Shown here in pieces: positions 43,501 through 53,540 of a stretch of 64,000 bases of DNA. How positions within the stretch are numbered: the stretch's first letter is position 1; every line of letters starts with the position of its first letter. The notes under the pieces are model-generated. The model was given only the letters and a program-made list of their open reading frames with translations. It made no database searches and was not told where the DNA came from. Source of the stretch: Argyresthia goedartella (lineage: Eukaryota > Arthropoda > Insecta > Lepidoptera > Argyresthiidae). The stretch is taken from the NCBI GenBank assembly GCA_949825045.1, contig OX463829.1:21236715-21300714 (forward strand). Reading direction: 5' to 3'. The position numbers and the translations under genes are program-made.

Positions 43501-43905
43501 CTAACTGAAATTCAAAAGAGAAAGGTAATGCTTCTTCACGCGACTTCCAAATATATTGAGAGTGGGACAGTCCCTGATGGTGCCGGGGAGTGCGTTCCAC
43601 AACCGAATGGCCCGGGCTCTAATCCCGTGCTCATAGGACGCGGTATTATGCTGTGAGGTTGTTGGGAGCATGGGAACTGCGTGCGTTCTCCGAGGCCTGC
43701 TGGATGAAAGAAATGGAAAACGGTCCCATAAGGTTGCATAGCGTGGATGCCGTAAAATGTTGTACAGGAGGTTGAGGATGTGAGAATCCCGAAGAAGACC
43801 AATCGTCAGCCACTTCAACTCTTTGCTGTGCTGTGATACGTGGCGGTCTTTGCGCAGCCCAAAGATACCCGGTTTGTAGTTGATCAACTTCATTAGTTTC
43901 TCCAT
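43501..43905 (-). pseudogene. LINE ORF2 C-terminal domain (134 codons open)
   Basis: The minus-strand frame reads GIFGLRKDRHVSQHSKELKW, LRDSHILNLLYNILRHP, RARAIRLWNALPGTIRDCP and RVKKHYLSLLNFS, then stops at the 3' UTR. The RLWNALP...R...F...VK.HYLS end is the usual post-RT domain of CR1/Jockey-like LINEs. The RT itself is missing, so this is a 5'-truncated insertion. The frame is free of stops, suggesting a fairly young copy. Confidence 0.7.
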
Positions 43906-44460
43906 TAAATTGGGACATGGGAAACTACACGTTCTATTTCAAGCTCTTATAAGTTTTTAACTGCTTTGTGTTTTCAAACGAGTAATTTCAAAAGCAGTAT
44001 CCATATTGAATCTCGCGAACAAAAAGAACGATGCGCAATAAAGAAGAAAACGCAACGAGGTAGAAAACTGAACACTCACTTTAAAAAGCCAATAACAATG
44101 AGAATTTGTAAAGACAGCAGTGAACAACAATAACTATTACCAGGCTTGGTTCAGTAGAGTTACAAGAACGTTAGGAGTTTGTTTTCTCATCTATTGCTTA
44201 TTATCTCATTCTTCTTTTTGACCCCCAACGAAATAAGTTATAAGTTTGAAGCATCTGTCTGTCTGCCTGTGGCTCTCGAGCGCTAAAACGGCTGGTCGGG
44301 TTTTGATACGTTTTCATTTCATTTCATTAATTGTGTCGTGGGTGTTTTTTTTTTTTTTTTTAGATATTGGTAACCTTATTGTGTTATCATTACATGTTTC
44401 TGCAGCTCGGTAACTACGTATTGGGAATCTACCGTGAGTTATGTATTTCTATGGTTCAAC
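43906..44460. other. No gene recognised
   Basis: Contains a run of 17-18 T near 44347-44364 and a fragment of the 27.24-kb repeat type (44260-44310). Confidence 0.4.
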
Positions 44461-44461
44461 T

Positions 44462-44708
44462 GTATAGGGTCCGTACCCGAAGGGTGCCAAACGGGACCCT
44501 ATTACTAACCCTCCGCTGTCCGTCCGTCCGTCTGTCACCAGGCTGTATCTCAGGAACCTTGATAGTTAGATAGTTGACATTTTCACAGATGATTTATTTC
44601 TGTTGCCGCTATAACAACAAATACTAAAAAATAGCATAAAATAAATATTTAAGGGGGCTCCCATACAACAATCGTGTTTTTTGCCCTGACTCGCACTTGG
44701 CCGGTTTT
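44462..44708 (-). repeat. GGGTTCCGTACC repeat, short reverse copy
   Basis: GTCCGTACCCGAAGGGTGCC, CCGTCCGTCCGTCTGTC and a CTCGCACTTGGCCGG end. The middle third is deleted. Confidence 0.75.
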
Positions 44709-44709
44709 T

Positions 44710-45126
44710 AGATACACTCATCCATTATTAGTAAGTAAGCCATTAATAAATAACAATATTGTACGTATCAATAGTAATTATCACAATAAACCATGCGCAA
44801 TACACACATACATAAGTATGCACCCAGTAATAACCAGCATTAAATCTAATAATGGATGAAAATAGGATCTCGTTCAGTTAAGAATGAAACAACCATATAA
44901 AATATCTACAGAACCCCACTTCCAGATTGCATCGATAAAGTCTTTTCCGCACCATTGATTCACACGTTTAGTTAGTCCGCGAAAACGACGACGGGGCGCC
45001 CCCACGTGGTCTCTCATTGAACCCTAATTTTACGAGTTCAAGTAATATAACTAGTATACTAGGTATATGTAGATAGACCAATCTCTATAGCGAGTCGCAA
45101 AAACTATCTCTTCTTATAATCATTGG
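44710..45126. other. No gene recognised
   Basis: AT-rich with a short GC-rich patch (44979-45010). No motif. Confidence 0.4.
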
Positions 45127-45385
45127 GAAATATAAAACTGCACATCAAAAATACTGATTTGCACAGCAAATATCAGGGAAAAATGCTGCGGTAGCTTAGG
45201 TGAAGGGTTAAGGGGGTGAGCGAAGCGAAGCCCCGTTTATTTCTCCGTGTTAGGTTGAACATGTAAGAACAACAAAAAATACTTAAAACATAAACTTAAG
45301 TACACATAAAAAGTGTTTTTATTGATCCTTTTTTGCTGTGAAAATCAGTATTTTTGATATGTGATGACATACTAGCCATTTACTT
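45127..45385 (+). mobile_element. Core-family fold-back element, copy 5
   Basis: Arms ACTGATTTGCACAGCAAATA and TTGCTGTGAAAATCAGTA (partly decayed). The complete core is GCGGTAGCTTAGGTGAAGGG, GGTGAGCGAAGCGAAGCCCC and GTGTTAGGTTGAACATGTAA. Confidence 0.78.
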
Positions 45386-45682
45386 ATTTCTTTCACTTAA
45401 CCTCTTGTAAATCAAGATTCATGACAGAGCGTTTAGGCTTTGGTTATGGTTATGTTAGTTCAAGTGATAGTGACAGCTTCACAACTAAAGTAGGGCCAAA
45501 ATTGTAGATTACATTTTACTTCTGTCAGTCTTAGCTTTATAGTGTGGTGACCTGAATAAAACTTCGATTAAATTAAATGAATCGATATGGATTTCAAACA
45601 TCTGTGAGTTTAATGCAGTTGTCATTGCATTAAATTTTTTTTTGATCGATCGGTAGATCGATTTTCTAGGTAAAAAAAAGGT

Positions 45683-46125
45683 CTAGTGCGGGTAGTACTC
45701 CCGCACGAAGGGTTCGGTTCCATCGTACAAGAACACCTAAGCATTAAAAATAATAAAACAAAAACTAAAAGAATGGAATATAATGTCCGAACATGGAATC
45801 GAACCGATCAACCGACCGACCGACCGCGAGACCGATATCAAACCAATTGCGCCATCACAACCATGTGATAAGCCGTGAAATCTACGATAATATTTGAATT
45901 ATGATATAATTTGTTATATCGCGGGGGGTGTTAAAACACTTCTCTTATATGGGGGCGCCCTTTCATTTATAAAATCTCTTGTAATTCATCAACAGAAATA
46001 GACATTCTATGAAATTTTCAACTCTCAACCTATTGTTGATGAGATACCCTGAGACACACTTGACTGAGAGACTTAGAGTAGGCTTAGTAAATTTATCACC
46101 CTTCGTGTACCGAACCCTAGAAAAG
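45683..46125 (+). repeat. GGGTTCCGTACC repeat, divergent copy
   Basis: GTCTAGTGCGGGTAGTACTC, GCACGAAGGGTTCGGTTCC at the left and TTCGTGTACCGAACCCTAG at the right. The middle differs from other copies. Confidence 0.6.
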
Positions 46126-46176
46126 ATTCACCGACGTAACCAAATAGTAATTTACTTTGACTATTAAACCTTTACA

Positions 46177-46250
46177 GAGCTCCGTGGTCTAGTGAGTTTC
46201 ATACTTGCTTCTCACGCAGTAGGTGCAGGTTCGAATCCCGAAAAGGCGTG
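46177..46250 (+). mobile_element. tRNA-like SINE head, type D
   Basis: A box TGGTCTAGTGAG (46185-46196) and a perfect B box GGTTCGAATCC (46228-46238) in a 74-base tRNA-sized unit. It resembles the SINE head at 24.3 kb. The body breaks off after GGCGTGACGCTATG. A diverged tRNA pseudogene is an alternative. Confidence 0.6.
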
Positions 46251-46259
46251 ACGCTATGT

Positions 46260-47058
46260 TAAGTTATGTTACTAAACCATTCCATAGTTGGCATTTTTTA
46301 TTCTAAAAACTGAACATCGTTATGAGGTTACGTCGCTGCACCCGTTTTATTTTTAATACTAAAAATTGCCTTCTTTTATCGTTATACATGTTCTACCAAT
46401 ATAGGTATGTCATCGCATCGCTCACCCCCTTTAAAAACAAAATAATCATGTTTATTCAGTAATATTCCTACAGTTTTGTCATACATTGGTACAGACAATA
46501 TAAGAGTCGTTACTCCCCAAAGTAGAGTTTCCCCTGTGTTTTGGGATAAGTAACATACGCTCCTCCCCACTTATATGCAACAATATTGTCTAACAAAAAA
46601 GAAAAATGTTCTGTAATTTAATTATGTACATACAGTTAAAATATTTGACTTAATTTAAATTTATAGTAACATTTAAAGTTATAAAGTTGAGGATCTTATT
46701 TAAGAGTTAAAAGTTAATTTGATAAAACGGGATTATTTTTTACATATGTGACACAAAACTTACTTGAAAAGGCATCTAATCGCTATTGGAGTGTTTATAG
46801 TATGAGTTATGAAAGAGAAGTTGATAAGTGTAATGCATGTATGTAGAGTGTAGTGTGTAATGAATGTTATAATGTATTTGATATACAATAGCACCTACAT
46901 GTTTACTAAGAAATTAATGAGAGATATTAACTTAGGATGGTTATAAATTTCTCTGTTGCATCATAATTATTTAATTTCAACCAATTGTAAATAGTTATTT
47001 TGAATTCATATGTATTTTTTGAGTAAATATCTTCGGATTGGCAGATTTAATTATACCC
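46260..47058. other. No gene recognised
   Basis: AT-rich, with no repeat family or coding motif recognised. Confidence 0.4.
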
Positions 47059-47059
47059 C

Positions 47060-47192
47060 TTGGTATTCTAACAATATAGGTGAAGGGTAAAGGGGGTGAG
47101 CGATGCGAAGTCCCCTTTATCCTTCGTATTAGGTTGAACAATTAAGACCAACATAATATACTTAAAACAAACTTAAGTTGAATACACATAAA
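47060..47192 (+). mobile_element. Core-family element, partial copy 6
   Basis: AGGTGAAGGGTAAAGGGGGT, GAGCGATGCGAAGTCCCC and GTATTAGGTTGAAC are present. The left arm and GGTAGC start are missing, and the right side runs into the multi-hairpin repeat. Confidence 0.6.
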
Positions 47193-47320
47193 ATATTTTA
47201 TCTAAACACGTATCATAAACCCTCTTTACTGCGTTCAAAAACCGCATGTTACGATCAGCATTATGTTAAACTGCTTGGTAAAAACTCATTTCTTATCTAA
47301 GAAATTACACATTATGACCA
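47193..47320 (-). mobile_element. Multi-hairpin 450-bp repeat, partial copy 5
   Basis: ACACGTATCATAAACCCTCT, CCGCATGTTACGATCAGCAT and GAAATTACACATTATGACCA match the reverse right end of the family. It is cut by the mariner-like element that begins at 47323. Confidence 0.7.
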
Positions 47321-47322
47321 TA

Positions 47323-48102
47323 GTCGGTCCATAAGTTCTGTCACAAATATTTTGCCGCATAGTAAATAATACCAAGTTTTATTTTATTTAATACTATATA
47401 TGGTTTGATAGCTCATTAAATACTGATAAATTAGAACGATTATTGGATTTAAATGCTTAAAGCCATATTACACAAATGCTAGTTTCTTCAGAGATTTTGC
47501 ACTTTTTTACCCAACCAAAAATACGGACGTGATTCACTTTATCTTTTTTCCATGACTCTTAAAACCTTTCAAACTTACGTGAGATTTTAGCCAGAACCCT
47601 CCCTGAAACCGTTACCTTCATTTTGAAGCATAAGATAACTAAGTCTGGGTAAAACTAATTTTCATATTCACATTTTACGTAGTGTACTTGTTGCCCACAA
47701 GGTCATTTTTATACGTTTTTCTGAAAACGTAAAAAGTACGTAAAGTTCTCTTTGGGAGCAGTTGGAACTGTAAGCTAACAGAAAATCAAATGCTAGTTGT
47801 TAAGCATGGTCTAAAATCGAGGTTTCAGAATAAATAAAAAAAACCTTGTTGGTTATCTGGAACACTGTTTTTTTATTAAATTCGTGGTAAGTGGTATTTT
47901 TGTCAGTTGCGGCGTGTTTTGGGTTCGCGATTGTCTCAAGTTATAAGGTTTTTTGTCATATTGCGATAATCGTACAAAATGTATTATATTGCAATTTGAT
48001 TCGTATAAAATAAGCTTTTTAATTATGTATAATACGAATAAGAAAAAGTTTATTGCTGAGTTTTATCTATCAAAAACCTTGTGACAGAACTTAAGGACCG
48101 AC
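47323..48102. mobile_element. Mariner-like non-autonomous element (780 bp)
   Basis: The 24-bp TIR GTCGGTCCATAAGTTCTGTC... (47323-47346) is inverted at 48079-48102 with one mismatch. A TA dinucleotide flanks both sides (47321-47322, 48103-48104), the target duplication of Tc1/mariner transposons. The TIR also resembles mariner ends known to me. I find no transposase motifs inside, and the length is well under the usual 1.3 kb, so it is a deletion derivative or a decayed copy. It is inserted in the multi-hairpin repeat. Confidence 0.8.
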
Positions 48103-48130
48103 TAAGTATATATGTATATCTCACACAGAA

Positions 48131-48535
48131 GATGCAGGTTCGAAACCAGGCCATGTACCAATGAGATAATAAATATATCTTAAGTACATTATCGGACGTT
48201 CAGTGTTTCGGATGACACGTTAAGCTGTAGGTCTCGGCTACTATGGCTACTTAGTAGTGGTCGTAAAACCCCTCCACCAACCCGCACTGAGCCAGCGTGG
48301 TAGAGTATGGCTTAGTCTTACTGGTATCCGGGTAAAGGCCTGTGCCCCTCGGTGGGCACATTAATGGGCTACATTTATTGTTATTATTATTAAATACATT
48401 ATCGGACGTTTACTATTGCTACTAAACCCTTCCATCAACCCGCACTGAGCCAGCGTGGTAGAGTTTAACTTAGTCTTACTGGTATCCGGGTAAATGCCTG
48501 TTCCCCTCGATGGGAACATTAATGGGCTATATTTA
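48131..48535 (+). mobile_element. tRNA-derived SINE, type D, with duplicated body
   Basis: A B-box-like AGGTTCGAAACC at 48138, then CATTATCGGACGTTCAGTG, CAACCCGCACTGAGCCAGCG, GGTATCCGGGTAAAGGCC and an ATT tail. After the tail the body segment ATTATCGGACGTT...GGGAACATTAATGGGCTA is repeated (48398-48530). Confidence 0.75.
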
Positions 48536-48536
48536 T

Positions 48537-48800
48537 TTATTGACCGAGCGAGCGAAGCGTCTCCGTTTCAGGATTGGACAAAAATGCTTTCGCACGTCCG
48601 GATGTTCTCTTCTACAGGCCGCATTTCTCAACTGATTCTCGTGAATTTTCGTGAGCTGCTTCTAAAATTAATTGTTTTCTTTTGTCGATTCAGTTTTTGT
48701 AAATTTTTGAAAAGGGTTGAAGATGTAAAAAAATCTGCTACAGCCCAAAACGGCTTGACAGATTTTAACAAATGAGGTGTCGATTGATTTGTGGAGATAA
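48537..48800 (+). repeat. Dispersed repeat with CGAGCGAGCGAAGCG head, copy 2
   Basis: TATTGACCGAGCGAGCGAAG, TTTCAGGATTGGACAAAAAT, TGTCGATTCAGTTTTTG and AACAAATGAGGTGTCG follow the same order as 275-510. Confidence 0.65.
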
Positions 48801-48861
48801 TTAGCTACATAGTTTTTGTAATAAGTCATTATTTTTATATGTGTTTTATTTTATTACTGTA

Positions 48862-49016
48862 GTTTACATATACTTAGCAAACGTCATTTTTTATTAACAA
48901 CAAGGTCTGCGTTGAGCTAGCTTTACCCCATACAGTCCCGTCATTTAAGTTATCTTGAACATTGTGGTATCCCTTTTTCGACAAAGTCGCTTTAACATGC
49001 TTTTTATGACAGGTTT
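48862..49016 (-). mobile_element. LINE 3' end, ACGGGACTGTATGGGG family, reverse
   Basis: In reverse: CTTAAATGACGGGACTGTAT, GGGGTAAAGCTAGCTCAACG and GTATATGTAAACTA. Upstream coding relics match the LKRLCQKGIL region of the 52.7-kb copy. Confidence 0.65.
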
Positions 49017-49046
49017 ATATTTAATGCAGTACCTTCCGCTAGTCCT

Positions 49047-49265
49047 CTAACTCTTTTTTTGCGTGACATAAAAATAAACATTTACATACTGGCACATACA
49101 TCCCTTCTGGCCCCGCACTACGATACCCTGCATCGTGGGGACCAGAAACAGCGACGTCACACACATATAAACATTCAGTACCTGGGGTTTTTTCATCCAG
49201 CCGGGAATCGAACCCGGGACCTCTCGCATGGTGGGCAAAGCCACAACCGCTGCGCTCCACTCACC
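49047..49265 (-). mobile_element. tRNA-derived SINE, type C, reverse copy
   Basis: In reverse: GAGTGGAGCGCAGCGGTTGT, GAGAGGTCCCGGGTTCGATT (B box), then AAACCCCAGGTACTGAATG and GTATCGTAGTGCGGGGCCAG. The body is shared with 51.45 kb. Confidence 0.78.
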
Positions 49266-49269
49266 ACTC

Positions 49270-49970
49270 ACTTCGTAGACATTGCGTAGCACATTTGTAC
49301 CAGGTTGCTACTGAACACACACACTCGTATTATAATGTTAACTAATATCTACCTCAATTCAGTTTCAATTTTACTCTTAAAATCGGCATACTTCATTTCG
49401 TAACTCTGATGGCCGAATACACATGCTCCTGTTTAATTTAATTGCCGTTCAAATGTGATATGACGCTGTCATTTTCCGAGAACAGTGACAACATGACTTT
49501 GAGTATCTGTTAATCTTTGAGTGGTGGGCTGAGCATCCGGCCTAAAATAACCGCAGTTTAACACAATACGCAATGCGTGTACATGTTTATGTTTTTATTG
49601 TTTACAAAGCATGACAGCTGCATTCACTCCCCCGGAAGCATTTATAATGACAAATGGAAATATAAACGGCAGGTCATGGAACACGACTAGGTGGTTCTAT
49701 ACACACTCTATTTCGTGTCTGATTTTATCAGAAAATTGCTCACTTTTTGCTCCGAATATGTCGTGACCGTACTAAATACGTCACGTGCACTTTTTTGTTT
49801 ACCAATGCGCCTCAAAATTTAACGAAGATTGGCTGATGGGTTACGCATATCAGGCGTGTGTGGTATATAAATAAACTTTGAGGAAAGTAATACATTTTAG
49901 ACCGATAGTGAGTTAAAAATTTTGCAAAACGTCGAATCGCTGGCAATATATCCTGTTTACAAAACCTGCT
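49270..49970. other. No gene recognised
   Basis: Repeat-poor, no coding motif. GTGGTATATAAATAAACTTT at 49860 contains a TATA-like string without other promoter evidence. Confidence 0.4.
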
Positions 49971-50508
49971 CTTTTTAGGATTCGTACCATAAAAAGGAAA
50001 AACTGAAACATTATAGGAACACTCCTGTGTATTTTCTAGGTATGTAAAAGTCTAAGTTCTGAACCGATTAAGTTGAAATTTGGTACATTTATGTCTGCAT
50101 GTGATGTTTTTCAAACTGTATTTGTGACATGTCAAATGATGTGGCTTATTGCGGGGATTTCAATTATATTTTTTCATAACTTTGAAAGAAAATAATCCCC
50201 CCCCCCCCCCCCTGACCTCTAATCTCTGAAACTACTTATCCCAAAATTTCCAAGTAATTGCTTCATACAGCTCTTTACCTAAATATTACAGGAAAATTTA
50301 TTTTGGGCCCAATTTATTTCAACACTTCTTTATGCACCTGTTTACAAGCAAGGAATATGAAAACAACCAATAACATTATAAAAAATTTTACTTTCTAAAT
50401 ACACAGGTAAATTAAAGATACCTAATCCCCATGCATGAAACTCGAATGCCATTGAGCGGTGGTACGGAACCCTTCGTGCACAAGTCCGACTTGCAGTTAA
50501 CCGTTTAT
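49971..50508 (-). repeat. GGGTTCCGTACC repeat, divergent reverse copy with poly-C
   Basis: TTTAGGATTCGTACC at the left and GGTACGGAACCCTTCGTGCA...CCGACTTGCAGTTAACCG at the right fit the family in reverse. The interior has a run of 16 C (50197-50212). Confidence 0.6.
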
Positions 50509-50509
50509 T

Positions 50510-51446
50510 TCCCTGAGTGTGGCATTTTACATCACGCATTCCAGGCAGCTTTCAAGTTATGTTAAGGTCTAGACTCTCACAAATAAATACCACGATACAA
50601 AAAATAGTACTCTTAGATTCCCAATCAAGGTATAACATTCGAAGGTATCAGTATCAGTATCAGTAATATGATATAAATTGCGTCTAATCTGATTTGTTCT
50701 GTGGTGACAGTAGTTCGTGACCAGTCATCAATTATAATATCAATAATATAATACACGAGTATGTAGGATTTGATTGTATCGGCACTAATGGGATTGAGGC
50801 GATACGCCATTCTATTGTTCTAATGATACGATATGTAAGGTTGTATACCATTGTAACAGATATGTAGGTGTAGGTTGTCTTTCCGAACAAGTTTTACTAC
50901 AAGAATTATTTGATCAGACCAACCCTTGAACAGCTCTAAAGAACTTGACAATGAACTTATAGCTCAGAATTGATGTTAGCCAACCTGTTTGGAGCTGAAC
51001 GCGTTGATGTTCAAATTATTGTTGTATCCCACAAGAAAAACAAAACAGAGTAATCAATATAACCGCTTATAATTACAAACAGAAACAATTAAACAGAGTT
51101 TTGAAACGTTCATTCGTGTTGTTTAATTTCGCATGACACTCCTTTCAGCGCTTATCATAATGCCAGTTAGCATTAAATTACCATTTAATTGCAGTTAAAC
51201 AAATACAGTTTAGCAGAGAATTTCGGCATTGAATCATAATATTCATAATAGAAATGAGTGCTCATGCTATTTAATGCGTGAAACAACGTTATCAGTCGCC
51301 GCACATTATGCCCCAAAATGGGCTCGGTTTGTTTGGTCAAGAAGTATTTTGACGAGCCAATTGATGTCACCGCATGAGTGCCTCAATCCTTCAAGATGGA
51401 CGCCACCTCAGAGAAGCTTGGGAGGTTTGACTTGACGACCTAAGTG
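50510..51446. other. No gene recognised; repeat-poor stretch
   Basis: 51110-51400 is relatively GC-rich and free of recognised repeats. No convincing exon was found. Confidence 0.35.
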
Positions 51447-51605
51447 GCTCTGCCTCAATGCGAAAGAGAAAAAAAAAACCCCAGGTCTTGGATGTTTTGT
51501 ATGTGTGTGTCGTCGCTGTTTCTGGTTCCCACGATACAGGGTATCCTAGTGTGGGGTCATAAGCAAGGTTTGTGTCTTTATGTTTATGTTTATGTTTATG
51601 TCTTC
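51447..51605 (+). mobile_element. SINE body, type C, with TTTATG tail
   Basis: CCCAGGTCTTGGATGTTTTG, GTCGTCGCTGTTTCTGGTTC and GATACAGGGTATCCTAGTGT match the 49-kb reverse copy. It ends in repeated TTTATG (51577-51600). The tRNA head is degraded. Confidence 0.65.
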
Positions 51606-51892
51606 CGGAATGGTAGGAGAAGGCGAGGAATGAGAATGATGATGAGAGTGTGGCTTTCCTTTTGCCCAGTAGTGAGAAACACCTCGCTGCATAAAGGAAG
51701 TCTTAGAAACTAATCTGCGAAAGGTATCCGAGGAAAGATGGTCCATGCGCCATCTTTCTTGAAGAGGTGTAGTCAGAAATCATAAAATCTAAGGTATTCC
51801 AAAGATATTGACATCATCTCAGACTTCTTAGAAACGTTGTACAACACGTTTACTAGATCTATTTGTTTTAAGGCTAGGTTAGATGTTTGTAG

Positions 51893-52146
51893 GATGTACA
51901 GGTGGCATTTAATTTGCTAAACATATATTAGGGAATGATAGTACCCATAATTATGAACAACTTTCCCCAAGAAACATATGGTCGCAAATGAAACTTTTTT
52001 CGTCCCTCAGTACATTGACCCGATCAGCTGATTACAATTTACTATGGGGGACTCTTAGTATTTTTTCGTTTGCAACCATATGTTTCTTGGAAAAACGACA
52101 CGGTCATTCCCAAAAATATGCTTAGCTAATTAAATGTCACCCTGTC
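51893..52146. mobile_element. Fold-back MITE, 254 bp
   Basis: TGTACAGGTGGCATTTAATT pairs with AATTAAATGTCACCCTGTCT, and inner segments TCCCCAAGAAACATATGGTC and ACCATATGTTTCTTGGAAAA pair as well. The arms extend over about 110 bases each at roughly 80% identity. No coding. Confidence 0.75.
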
Positions 52147-52264
52147 TACAATCGGTAGCATAATATTGCCTTAATACCTGACTTACTGACCCGAAATATA
52201 TATAATAGTAATATATATATATAAATACAAATATTAAGCAAAGAAAATGTCCTTTAGGTCGCTG

Positions 52265-52696
52265 CCATCGAGTGGCACCGAACTTAATATGCTGTCACAA
52301 ATATTTCCTCTCGCTCTATAGCCAGGCTAATGCACTGGGCGAGGAAGGTGCAAGCTCTTGGATCATCCGACGCGTCAACGAGTTTCTTTGGGATCTCCTT
52401 AAAGACTCGCCGAGCGTCGGGCCCCATCGGCCCTCGAGTCTCTATGGCAAACAGCACAAACAGGTTGTCGTCCCCGAAGGCGGCATATTTGCCCTCTTAT
52501 AGACCCCCCGCAAATTCCGCCGCTGCAACGGCCCTTGATGAGGTCGCTGGTAAGTGAGAAGGTGCTAAGGTATCAACACATGTTGCTTCCAACACCAACA
52601 ACCTCCCATGCTGCCATGGAACGACTGTCATTCCGTCCGGCCTCCTACCATCATCGTGGGCTATGTCTGACGGTTTCAGAGTTGACGGCACGCCCA
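52265..52696 (-). pseudogene. LINE C-terminal domain, downstream half of an interrupted copy
   Basis: The minus strand reads VPSTLKPSDIAHDDGRRPDG, MTVVPWQHGRLLVLEATCVD, TLAPSHLPATS, one stop (GL*EGKYAAFGD), then FVLFAIETRGPMGPDARRVF and TFLAQCISLAIERG. RPDG, CVDTLAPSHLPATS, FAIET-x-GPxGPDA and FLxQxISLAIxRGN are hallmarks of the C-terminal nuclease-like domain of a widespread LINE group. The N-terminal neighbour lies at 53161-53540, separated by the LINE inserted at 52697-53160. Confidence 0.75.
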
Positions 52697-53160
52697 CAAA
52701 GTCAAAGTCAAAGTACTTTATTACTGTAGATATTTACATGTACTTAGCAAACGTCAATTTTGCCTCTTCTCTACATTAGACCACTGTGGGAGAGGAAGGG
52801 CGTAGAAACTACCACAGATTGATCTTTAGATCTCTTTTAAAAATAGGTTGTGTTTAACTATTACAAATATGAAAAATTTAATTATTATGATTAATAAGCA
52901 GGAATAAATAATTACAAAATTATTAACAGCAAGGCCTGTGTTGAGCTAGATTAAACCCATACAGTCCTGTCATTTAAGTAATCTTGAACATTGTAATATC
53001 CCTTTTTGACAAAGTCGCTTTAACATGCTTTTTAAATTGCTCAAATGGCAATTTCAAAATCTCCAGAGGTATCTTATTATAGTAGAGAATACACTGACCC
53101 TTGAAAGAATTGCTAACCTTCGCGAGTCTAAATCGGGGTGCATACAGTCTGTGATTATTT
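52697..53160 (-). mobile_element. LINE 3' fragment inserted into another LINE
   Basis: In reverse it starts in coding (HRLYAPRFRLAKVSNSFKGQ), continues LKSMLKRLCQKG, then the 3' UTR AAATGACAGGACTGTATGGG, and ends in repeated TTTGAC (complement 52697-52715). Same family as 18.2, 27.8 and 48.9 kb. Host reading resumes directly across it, with CAC/CCA at the edges as a possible short target duplication. Confidence 0.75.
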
Positions 53161-53540
53161 CACACTAGAAAGGGCCCGACTGATGATGTCACTCAGCAAT
53201 AAAAGCAGGACAGGCCGTGGTGTCCAAGTTGACTCACCCTGGCACCGCAACGACAGCGATGTATTTCATTTGTACTAACCCGCAGTCGCAGGCAGACTGC
53301 CAGCGTGGTCCAAGCAAGCTGTACCAAGCTGACTGGAAGAGGGAGCGTGCAGCCAGTGCCCTGACTCTCGTTTCCCGGTTGCAAGCAGGCGAGCACGCTC
53401 TGCAGTCACTTGCCGCGATAAGCAAACTTGCTTTCGTGGATTTGAAGGCAGCGCGCCCGTCCCACAACCTTTGGGATTTTGTGTTAATCGGGAAATTTTA
53501 CCCCAGACAAGCTTGCGTCCAAGTATTCCTGGCACAGGTA
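53161..53540 (-). pseudogene. LINE C-terminal domain, upstream half of the interrupted copy
   Basis: The minus strand reads ERARLLATGKRESGHWLHAP, SSSQLGT, then after a frame change LRLRVSTNEIHRCRCGARVS and QLGHHGLSCF, and finally SDIISRALSSV at the insertion edge. RARLLA...ESG.WL.ALPSS.LGT and CxCG..V...GHHGLSC precede RPDG in the same LINE group, so this joins 52265-52696. One frameshift is visible besides the insertion. Confidence 0.72.

Noticed and set aside
46177..46250. Functional tRNA gene
   Set aside because: The B box is perfect, but the acceptor stem halves do not pair convincingly and the head resembles the SINE at 24.3 kb.
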